Positions 23,549-35,500 of a stretch of 64,000 nucleotides of DNA are shown piece by piece (within the stretch, counting starts at the first letter, position 1; the number at the start of each line of letters is the position of its first letter). Position numbers and translations under genes: made by a program. Under the pieces are notes generated by a model that was not told where the DNA came from, searched no databases, and was given only the letters and a program-made list of their open reading frames with translations. The stretch spans positions 9,112,580-9,176,579 of the forward strand of contig CM055760.1 of the NCBI GenBank assembly GCA_029465975.1. Reading direction: 5' to 3'. The stretch comes from Dallia pectoralis (Eukaryota > Chordata > Actinopteri > Esociformes > Umbridae).

Positions 23549-26500
23549 GTAAGGGGGAATCGTACGGGGGCAATTTGCGCACCTCTAGCTAATACACCAG
23601 CAGCCAGTTCCTGTCCACACGCTGTCATTATCACACTCTTGGGGCTGCGCCGTGAACTACGGAATTGTGGCGTTCTCCTCTTCACACTTCTCAGGTTGCA
23701 TTACATGTTAGCCGACCATGCTTCGACGCCGCTCGTTTCGGCAGAACTGAATACGGCACGAGCCGACTCCCTCATAAGTAAAAAAACAGGGACGGCAAAT
23801 GATCAGTTTACCGAGCCCTCAAAGAGGAAGGTATTTCTGACATTCTGTCTTTGTGTGATCGCTTGAAACCTGTAAAAGCCTGAAAATGGAAGACTGTGTT
23901 CAGCGATAGCGGGTTAGCTGTTGTGAGAAACATTGCGAGCAGATAACACACCCAAGAGGACATGAGCTTGATGGTATCTTTGCTGAGTCATCGCTAATCT
24001 ACGGCCACTTTTTCTTACACCATTCTGCATTTTCCTGTATCTACCTCAAAATGAGAATGTGGAACATGCATTTCTTCGTATCTACACTATATTTCCTGGA
24101 CAACCTCTTGGTTACAGAGAGTTTTTGATCTTAGTCGACGTCTCTGCTGGAAAGATTTCTCTGTAACACGTAAAAAACACAGTTTTGTAACTTTTACCAA
24201 AACTCCACTGGGGTGTGTCAGTTCTTGTGGCCTGATAAGTGACGTGTAAAGACAGGGACCTCGATGAGTTTGCACATGAAATCAATTAGTTTTTGCAAGT
24301 TATAAATACGTTCTTGAGAGGAAAATGCAGCTAGGTGTTAATTGAGTTCACAGTGTAAGGTGTGAGGGTATACTGTACCTGTGAGAATTAGCAGCTTGCC
24401 AGGGCACCGTGCAGCAGTGGCTCATTTCACGGGCCGGAAAGATTCAATTCCTAAATGGGAAGGGGGAACCAAAGAAAAGGCAAAGAGAGGAAGTGACTTC
24501 AATAGGAACAAATTACTGTTTGGAGGAAGAAATCCGAGCCATAAGGCCTTTCACGTGCACGCCCTTGTCCGTCGGTGAGACCTCAGCGGGTGAACATGAT
24601 TTATGAACTCCACTCCAGGTGCAGTTGGCAGGCCAGCCGATTTGGGGCCTTATCAGTAAAATGTCTGTTGACATAGTCACACAGCTTAAGCCCTTTACTG
24701 CAATATGCTTTTCGAGCCATTGTGCTCAGAGGCAGTAATCGTTTTACCGATGTGAAATTAAGTAGCGCGTTGGAAAATAACGCTTTGCATGTCAGATGCG
24801 ATGGCGCCGTGGGAAGTATTAGCATTAGCATGGTGTATTTATACTGCGTTGAAACTGCAGTTGGGCGCCAGCACTTTCATCGAGGTGTGTGTGTCCGTGT
24901 GCTGGCACAACACACACTCCTCTGGCCATCCCTTCACCAGCTCACAGCAACAGCGTTAATGTTCTGTGAATTTGTGCATTTAGAAGTTACCCATCTTTAG
25001 AAGATACCTCACATTTTTGTAGCAGTCTAGCGGATGCCACTGCATCTCGCTACTTGATTGACAGCTCACATTCTAACTGCATTCTTCGTTGGCTGTCAAA
25101 TGTCCAACCGCTGTGTTCTGACACGTCCAACACTGCGGTCCAATCAGAACAGCGCAAACTATCGAAACAACAAAGTCCAAAGTCCCAGCCCCCCATTATA
25201 GTTTCAATGCATGTACAACACCCAAAGTCTTAAACTTCCAATCCGCCATTCCTTCCTGAATGTTATGCGCACTCACAACGCAAATGTGAATGTATTTCTT
25301 TATCCAATGATATGGCACATTTAGTGCTCCATAAAACCTACCCATAACCCGGAAATGTCATTTTTGCGACGTGTCTGGCGACTCCACTGGTTTTACTATC
25401 TTTGTGTGGCCCCCTGCCGTCCACATGTGCACATACTGGATTACACACACAACCACCGAACACAATGGAAACGCAATCACCAGGTAGCATTATGGGTCAT
25501 GTGACATGGCTCATGAATCCTCGAAGCCAGACGGGAATGTGTCCGAAGATGAGCCAGGGATGAACATGGAGTGAAGCAGAGGTATTGAGTCAGGATATGA
25601 AGATTGAGAGAGACATGGAGAAACGTGTGGTTGTGATGTGCAAAGTTAGTACTAAATGTGTTATGGCTGAGACCAGATGTTCAGTGGCTGGCCCATGTCT
25701 TCCAGCTTCAACTTTATCTCACTTTATGGATTTGGTATTTCTTCCAGCTTCACCTATATCCCACTTTATGGATTTGGTATTTCTTCCAGCTTCACCTATA
25801 TCCCACTTTATGGATATCTCTTCCAGCTTCACCTATATCCCACTTTATGGATTTGGTATCTTTTTCAGCTTCAGCTATATGCCGCTTTATGTATTTGGTA
25901 TCTCTTCCAGCTTCACCTATATCCCGCTTTATGTGTTTGGTATCTCTACCAGCTTCACCTATATCCCACTTTATGGATTTGGTATCTTTTTCAGCTTCAG
26001 CTATATGCCGCTTTATGTATTTGGTATCTCTTCCAGCTTCACCTATGTCCCGCTTTATGTATTTGGTATCTCTTCCAGCTTCACCTATATCCCACTTTAT
26101 GGATTTGGTATCTCTTCCAGCTTCACCTATATCCCGCTTTATGTATTTGGTATCTCTTCCAGCTTCACCTATAACCCGCTTTATGTATTTGGTATCTCTA
26201 CCAGCTTCACCTATATCCCACTTTATGTATTTGGTATCTCTTCCAGCTTCACCTATATCCCGCTTTATGTATTTGGTATCTCTACCAGCTTCACCTATAT
26301 CCCGCTTTATGTATTTGGTATCTCTTCCAGCTTCACCTATATCCAGCTTTATGGCGTCCATGTCACTTTTAGATAGCTCTCTCTCCACTCATACAGAGAA
26401 ACAGAAATGGAATTGATCAGGAAGAGACCAACAGACAATTAGAGATATTCCAAGTTTAAACTGTGTACCAGAGGGGAATTGTACACTCTAAACGAATTAG

Positions 26501-29500
26501 CTTTTAAGGAGAGAATCCTTTTTTGAGTTAATAGGTTCTTCAAATGCTTCCTTCAAAATGCATTTTCAAATTTCCCTTGAAGAACTTTTGGGCTCCCGCA
26601 CAGATTCAATGTGAAGAACCCTTCAACGATACTCAGGGAATCTATTTTAATTGTGTCTCTTTGACGGAATACTTGCGAAAACTAACCTGGCCCTATCTTA
26701 AGGCAGTTTGCTGGTTAGTTGTTTTTGTCATTGTACACGCGTGCTTGATGTATGATCTACGTGCGGCCTTATTCGCTGCACTAACTAGCACAGCACCTGG
26801 AGAAGACAGAGCGCTGAGGTTTCGTCACAAACCCGACGGATCTACAATGACTTCCGGAATGTGCTACGTATGGCGCCATAGTAACGTTCCACCGCGCACA
26901 GTCATCATCAAACCATGCCCCATCACTTTATTGAGCGCAATAGTGACCGTAAGCGTTTTTTAAAGGTTATAACGACCTTTGCAAAATTGTCATATATTTA
27001 TATATGGTATAAATAGTCTTATTTTGTGCCAGGGCATGGGGCTCGTACCTAATTAGATCAACGGTTGACACGCCAATGATGAAGATAATTATGTAAGCAG
27101 AGAATAGACAGGGAATTGTTCTTTGCTTGGTTTTGGACTGAGGTAATTTGGGGCACTAATTGACGTAGAGCTGGGTGGGGCAGAGTGCGCTCAGCTTTTT
27201 TCCCCTCAGATTTTATCTGCCGCATCTGGACAGGAAAGGTCCAGAGGTAATTTAGGGAACAGTTTGGCGAAGGAGGAGGCTAGAAAGACTCTAAGCTATT
27301 CGGTTGCAATACACAGACATAGAATCACCGGCTTAAAGATCGCAGTATGAGTCCATCCTCACCTCAGAAACTAGGTAAATACGAATTGACAGAACTACGT
27401 GTGCCGCATACATGGTACTACGAATTATAATTAGCGTATTTCTCGATCACTAGTTGGCCATGTTTCAAGTAAAACAAGTATTAAGACCAGCAACACGTTT
27501 CGACTACCAACCCATTTCCTGATGTATTTTCCCTGTCCCATCCCTGTCTTCATTATGAACTTGTTGCCATGGCATCGGTTGCCTAGTAACAGACAAGTCA
27601 AATGACTAATCCTGGGCTGTTGACAGTAAGCTGTGACAGAGTGTGTGTGTGTGTGTGTATCTCTCTGTGTGTATGTGTATGTTGTGTATATGCAAACATA
27701 CACGATGTGCCGAAACATTATGACCACAAATGAAGCGAATGACATGGATCATCTCCTGACAAGGGCACAAGCCACAGAATGTGTAGACTGTAGGAATATA
27801 AATGCTTGATGGTAAGTTGATGGTAACCATCATTAGATTTCTCTGTGACTTGTGCCATGGTGGACCTTCTGTCGGTTTGTGGTTTGTCCCCCCTCAGATC
27901 GCTGTCGGTAGGTACTCAGCACTGCTGACCGGGAGCACCCGACAAGCCTTACCGATTTAAACAAGTTCTGACCCGGACATCTGGATATAACAATTTGGGC
28001 CTTCTCAAAGTCTCTCGGGTCTTTACTCCTGCCCATTTCTCCTGCGTCGAAACACGTCAAATCTACCCTGACTTTGTGCCCTTGTTAGTAGATGTTCGCT
28101 GTTATTCATTCATTATGTTCTGACTCATCAGTGTTTGTACGAGTTCATACACTCTATATCTGCAGAATATGTGTGTGTGTGTTTGTATGTTGCCTCTGCA
28201 TGTGCATAGTGAACAAGTGCACTGTTCTATGCAGGAGAGAGGGCTAAAACCGGATTGCACGTTGTTTGCATACGGTGTGAGTACAAATCACACGGGGCCT
28301 TCTGGTTGTACTGCTGTCCACAGTGGACGTCTCACAAAGCTGTTCCAGTGACCTGTAATTGCGCTCTCAGCCCCATAGACACAGTAGAGACATTCAATTA
28401 AAGTGTCCAGTGACTCCAGAGAGAATCCAGAATAAGACCACAAATCTCGACAGATTTAACATTTCGTAATATAGAATGTAGGATAACATAATCATGCCGT
28501 TATTTATAAAGTAGAAACTATTGTTATAATTTCAAAGGTGTTATGGTAGAAATATACATGTTAATGTATTAAAAGTGAACTGAAGTATAATTAAAATTAA
28601 AATTACATACTTTAAATACAGATTTACAGACGTTTACTGACATCGCATATTGTGCATATTACCCAGAATACATTTCTGCAGCTAAAATGTTGTATTCAGT
28701 CTCTAATGCCTCATATAAATCCTACTCAAATGGTTCGATGTCCATATTTAATTGTTAACTTCGTCCTGAATATAGTTATTATAGGGAGATTCAGCAACAT
28801 AACATAAATACAGTATGCAAAAGGTAAACTGCAAAGTGAGTGTTGATGTGCAACGATAAACTGACAATAAATCACAAAATGAACCTCTAGAATGTTTGAG
28901 ATGTCACAACAGATGTAAGGTTATATACAGTCACATAATAGGAGAGTTTAGCAAAATACCGCAATATGTTGATGGAATTTACCAGCGTAACAAATCACAC
29001 TAAACAAACACACTAAACAAACACACCATTTAAGCAATGACAATAAAGAGAAATACAATTTCATTATGCAGAAAAAGTTAAGATACACCCCTATGTTTGC
29101 CGTCACATAAAATCGCTGAAATGAAAACATGCATTAGTTAGCATTAAATAGCATTAGCATTAACTTGGGGGATCAAGCACGAGAACTGTCAGAGAGAGTG
29201 CACAAACCTGGATATATGCAAAGGACGAAGCCTCTGCTTTAAAAATTTTCTATATCAAGGCACGACGGATATATGCTTGACAACACCCAGGGAAAACAAC
29301 TGGAACAATTTGCTATGGACCAACGAGTCAAATATGTTTGGATCAAAATTCCAGATGTCACGTTCGGTGAAAAAAACACTGCCTTTGAACAGCAGAACCT
29401 CATACAAACCATAAAACATTGAGCCAGTTGCATTATGTGGCCTGCTCTATTGACTCAGGGCCTGGCCAATTTGCCACAGCCCAGATCCCAGTGCGACAGA

Positions 29501-32500
29501 ATGACTCAAATGGAAGAGAAGTGTGGGTTATGGAATGGTCAAGGCAAAGCCCAGATCCCAGTGCTGTCGAAATTCTTTCGGGGGACTTGAAACCGGCCAA
29601 ACACACAAGAAAAAGCCCTCAAACATGCCAAAGTTGAAGTACTACTGTAAAGAAAAGTGGGCAGAAATGTCTCCCATGTAATGTAAGAGACTGACAGACA
29701 AGAAACAGCTACATGATGTTTTTTCAGCCAAACCGGGACACAACACTGGCATTTATAGATGAGGTGTACTTGTTTGCATTTCAGTACATTTTTGTTAAAG
29801 ACACGATTGCAAAGCATAGTCTTTTATATTATTTATTGAATTACATTGCAAAGCCTAAGTGATATTCACTTTTTTACGTTCACTGTCAACCAAAAGCATT
29901 GGGTCACATAATAATTTGCACTTGTTTCGTGAAAACGTGCACAAAATGGATTTGGATAGGAAATATACAGATATTAATAGGAATATTGCCTTGGTTAGCA
30001 GTAGTGAATGAAGCTGCCACTTGAGGACCTGTGAGACGTCTGTTTCTCAAACTAGACACTAATGTATGTGTCCTCTTGCTCAGCTGTGCACCGGGGCCTC
30101 CCACTCCTCTTTCTATTCCGATGAGAGCCAGTTTGCGCGGTTCTGTGAAGGGACTAGTACTCACTGTTGTACAAGATCGTCAGTTTCTTGGCAATAACTT
30201 GCATGGAACATCCTTCGTTTCTCAGAACAACAACGGACGGACAAGTTTAGAAAATAAAATTATTTTAAACTGTAGTTTATCTTTTTTAAACATGCATGCA
30301 AAGCAACACAGTAAACTACTCTGTGCTATAATCCAACACTGTGGCTGTAAATGATAATGGTGTCTAGCAACCAGTGGTAATCATGACAGTCAGACACTAG
30401 GTTCCTTAGCCAGAGTATACATTGTAAATCACAATTTTATATGCTATGGGCAGTCTATGGGGACATCAATGACAGTTAAATATTGAATATGCTATGATTA
30501 ATCATGGAAGCGTCTTGAATTTAATTTAAACTGGAATTAAATGTTGTTTGCAGTCTGCACATTTAATTGAATCTGGAAGAGCCCAGAGCTTGTGATTGAA
30601 TAAGGTTTCCATGAGCCGAAGCACTGTGAGAGAGAACACAGATAAGAGACTGGGTGGGGTGGAGAAGGTAAATGTGTACACAGCTATACAACGCCTGGTC
30701 AAGAGACATACTGTACACACATAGGCTACTGTACACACATTTACACCATTTAAGAAAGGTGCACACGTTTACACAATCTGTGGTAAGGAAACAAATACAC
30801 ATTTACACAATATCTGGGAAAGAAACAAGTACACATTTACACAATATCTGGTGAGGAAACAAATACACATTTACAAAATATCTGGGCAAGAAACCAATAC
30901 ACATTTACACAATATCTGATGAACAGATTTATACACATTCACACAATATCTGGTGAACAGATATCGGCACATTTACAGAATATACCTTGTTAACAGGCAT
31001 ATTTACTGCTACACAATACCCGGTGAAATGGAGAATCAGAAATATTCAAGTCGAATTACAAAACAGAGAGAAAGAAATAAACAAATAGCATCATGTCCGT
31101 AGAGAGACCGCGTTATTGAAGCAGTTATGAGGTAGTTCCGTTTGAATCATATTGAATTGAATTAGAGAGGGATTGCTCCTGACTCACTCAAGTGATTCAT
31201 TTTCACTGGAAACAAAGCATTAACACAAGATTGAACCTCTTACTTATAAGCTTATGTAAGACTTGTGTGTTAGAGTTTTCCGGGAGAGGAGACACTGCTG
31301 GTAGGCCATTGTAATGGAGCGTCAGGGTGTGTCTCCGGGCGGGGGGAGGAGAGGGAGGGTGTGTCAGGGTGTGTCAGGGTGTGTCCTCCTGCTGCCTTCC
31401 TCCTCCATGTAGCCGTGCTCTGTTGTCGACATCCTGTTGTAGATCTCATGGAGGGGGGAGGAGCCACTGGTTCTGACCTTAACTGTGCACGGCTCAGTAC
31501 CATGAGGGGGGGAGGAGCCACTGGTTCTGACCTTAACTGTGCACGGCTCAGTACCATGAGGGGGGGAGGAGCCACTGGTTCTGACCTTAACTGTGCACTG
31601 CTCAGTACCATGAGGGGGAGGAGCCACTGGTTCTGACCTTAACTGTGCACTGCTCAGTACCATGAGGGGGGAGCCACTGGTTCTGACCTTTACTGTGCAC
31701 GGCTCAGTACCATGAGGGGGGGAGGAGCCACTGGTTCTGTCCTTAACTGTGCACTGCTCAGTACCATGAGGGGGGGAGGAGCCACTGGTTCTGACCTTAA
31801 CTGTGCACGGCTCAGTACCATGAGGGGGAGGAGCCACTGGTTCTGTCCTTAACTGTGCACTGCTCAGTACCATGAGGGGGGGAGGAGCCACTGGTTCTGA
31901 CCTTAACTGTGCACTGCTCAGTACCATGAGATCCTAAGGATGCCTACAGCTAAGGCACAGAGATGAGCACCGCGCCTGGTCTGTGTTTTCACCAAGGGCT
32001 CCTTTAGTTCCACAACTAGTCTTTATGTTCTCCGTTGGGTCAGAGATGAACAGCGTACTGAGATCGTTTGTTTAACGTAGAAGGTGTCCACAAATGCGTT
32101 CAGATGTTTGATTGAGACATCAAACTGGGGGGGATTCGGGCATTTGCCCCTGTAAATGTCTTGCATTACTCAGCCATTTTAGAATATATTGACTTTGTTA
32201 CCACACCCCCACAAAAAATAAACATTTTTGTTTAACTATCTGTGAATTCCCATGTTCGGTTGTTTCGCTCTCTTTCTGTTTGTCTGGGCCAGATCTTGTG
32301 ATTTGCTTGGAGCTCTCTGTGTTGTGTAACCTTCCTTTATAACAGCAGCTCAGTCTTCGAACAGAGCTCCTCCCTCAGTCACAAGCTACTGGATACACAC
32401 CACATGCCTGCAGTCTTTCCAGCCCCACCCATATCTCAATCCCCCCTCACTCACACACGCATACACGCACTCACGCACACACACACACACTCACACACAC

Positions 32501-35500
32501 TCACACTCTTATTCACACAAAGGAACATTCTTACAGTGTGTCTGGTATTTAGCATTTTTGCACGAAGGTCTCTATCTGCTGTCTATATCAGGCTGTGTTT
32601 TTGTGAATACCGTAGACGTTGAACATCTTGGCTGGGGGGGGGGCTTCATTTGTGTCCCAGAAGTGTCTGTATCTGTCCTTTGTCTTTCAGATTGCTAATC
32701 CTGCCACAATACTTGGCACCAACTCGCGACACCACCATACGATCAAGCTATGTTTGATCGACACATCCCGGTACCTGGAGATCTACCAACCTGTAGTAGA
32801 TTTTCCCTGATTTAGTTTTCCGTCAAGCCAAATATTCAAGCTCGGTGTGCGTTGAATTAGGGTTGGCAAGATCACCTACAGGATGGTAGCTCTGCAGGAA
32901 CATGGTTGTATAGCTCTGATTTAATGCAGGACGAACCACTGTTGAATTGTTCTAATTGTTCAAATTCAATATAGCATTTAACCGCTACTGAGCTATTTGT
33001 GGATTCTTCATATATATATGCTAGTGATATCTTTTTAGTCTATTTGGTTTAGCATTTGGCATTTTGTGTGAAACCACAAACATTCACAACAAAATATTTT
33101 TCGCAGCATGTGATCATGAAGGTTGTGACTTGTGGCTCATGGCTATGTCATCGTTACGGATCTGGGATCGGATCTGGCTCTCAGGAATTTGGTAAACATC
33201 TGATGCTAGAGTTTTGGACAACACACAGCTGACTCTCTAAAGCAGCCCAAACAAATATTAAATATTGCTTAATTTATTATGTCAGAAATATACACCCATA
33301 CAATTATACAATGGCTGTACTAATAACACTGATGTGTATAATCTAAAGAACAAGTATTTTTTTTAATAGATTATATTTCCAAAAAAATTTAAGTGTGGAT
33401 TCCCCATGCCGGTTAAACAAGCTTGGGACAGATATTCTCTTTAATCTTTATTTAACCAGGTAGGCCAATTAAGAACAAATTCTCATTTGCAACAACGACT
33501 TGGGGAGAAGCTGGAGATTGAACCCAGGACATCACACATACAAAGCGTGCACTCTACCACTGAGCTACACCAACATGCACTCTACCACTGAGCTACACCA
33601 ACATGCTCTCTACCACTGAGCTACACCAACATGCACTCTACCACTGAGCTACACCAACATGCACTCTACCACTGCTACACCAACATGCTACACCAACATG
33701 CACTCTACCACTGAGCTACACCAACTCCTACATGAACTCTACCACTAAGCTACACCAACATGCTCTCTACCACTGAGCTACACCAACATGCTCTCTACCA
33801 CTGAGCTACACCAACATGCACTCTACCACTGAACTACACCAACATGCACTCTACCACTGAGCTACACCAACATGCACTCTACCACTGAGCTACACCAACA
33901 TGCACTCTACCACTGAGCTACACCAACATGCTCTCTACCACTGAGCTACACCAACATGCTCTCTACCACTGAGCTACACCAACATGCTCTCTACCACTGA
34001 GTTACACCAACATGCACTCTACCACTGAGCTACACCAACATGCACTCTACCACTGAGCTACACCAACATGCACTCTACCACTGAGCTACACCAACATGCA
34101 CTCTACCACTGAACTACACCAACATGCACTCTACCACTGAGCTACACCAACATGCACTCTACCACTCAGCTACACCAACATGCACTCTACCACTGAGCTA
34201 CACCAACATGCACTCTACCACTGAGCTACACCAACATGCACTCTACCACTCAGCTACACCAACATGCACTCTACCACTGAGCTACACCAACATGCTCTCT
34301 ACCACTGAGCTACACCAACATGCTCTCTACCACTGAGCTACACCAACATGCTCTCTACCACTGAGCTACACCAACATGCTCTCTACCACTGAGCTACACC
34401 AACATGCACTCTACCACTGAGCTACACCAACATGCACTCTACCACTGAGCTACACCAACATGCACTCTACCACTGAACTACACCAACATGCACTCTACCA
34501 CTGAGCTACACCAACATGCACTCTACCACTCAGCTACACCAACATGCACTCTACCACTGAGCTACACCAACATGCACTCTACCACTGAGCTACACCAACA
34601 TGCACTCTACCACTCAGCTACACCAACATGCACTCTACCACTGAGCTACACCAACATACACTCTACCACTGAGCTACACCAACATGCACTCTACCACTGA
34701 GCTACACCAACTCCTACATGAACTCTACCACTAAGCTACACCAACATGCACTCTACCACTAAGCTACACCAACATGCACTCTACCACTAAGCTACACCAA
34801 CATGCACTCTACCACTGAGCTACACCAACATGCACTCTACCACTAAGCTACACCAACATGCACTCTACCACTCAGCTACACCAACATGCACTCTACCACT
34901 GAGCTACACCAACATACACTCTACCACTGAGCTACACCAACATGCACTCTACCACTGAGCTACACCAACATACACTCTACCACTGAGCTACACCAACATG
35001 CACTCTACCACTGAGCTACACCAACTCCTACATGAACTCTACTCTCAATTGGGTCGGCTTGTGTGGAAATAAAGTAAGCATTTTTGATTATTTGCATAAT
35101 TTGAAGTACACAAATCCAAACCAATTAAGATCGAATTTTGGAGATGTTTCAGAATCAGAGGTTGTTGAATTTGGATCTTGGTCAGATATATCATATTCCG
35201 GGGGGGTTGTGTAAGTGGGTAAGTGATCCATAACAAGGGAATATCAAGTAATCCATAATCTAGGGGGGTTAAGTAGTCCGTAATGTGGATGGATTAAGTA
35301 GTCCATAATGTGGGGGGATTAATTGATCCATAGCGTGGGGGAGTTAAATAATACATAATGTGGGGCGATTAATTGATCCATAATGTGGGGGGATTAATTG
35401 ATCCATAACGTGGGGGATTAATTGATCCATAATGTGGGGGTTAATTGATCCATAATGTGGGGGGATTAATTGATCCATAACGTGGGGGGATTAATTGATC

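Noticed and set aside
23549..23866. Extension of the GNAZ frame beyond the first coding exon
   Set aside because: A strong donor at 23549 and the homologous continuation at 36447 show this is intron.
25585..26416. Overlapping 252-263 codon frames and a 198-codon antisense frame
   Set aside because: The 42-bp minisatellite period keeps three frames open; no homology.
31364..31927. 187-codon antisense frame
   Set aside because: Created by the 49-54 bp minisatellite; frame changes follow poly-G length.
33501..33574. Functional tRNA-Ala gene on the minus strand
   Set aside because: The anticodon position reads TGT, the B box departs from consensus, and a SINE tail follows; it is a SINE head.
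33540..35043. CRISPR-like regular array of 28-bp repeats
   Set aside because: Repeats are head-to-tail without spacers, in a vertebrate intron; it is a minisatellite.
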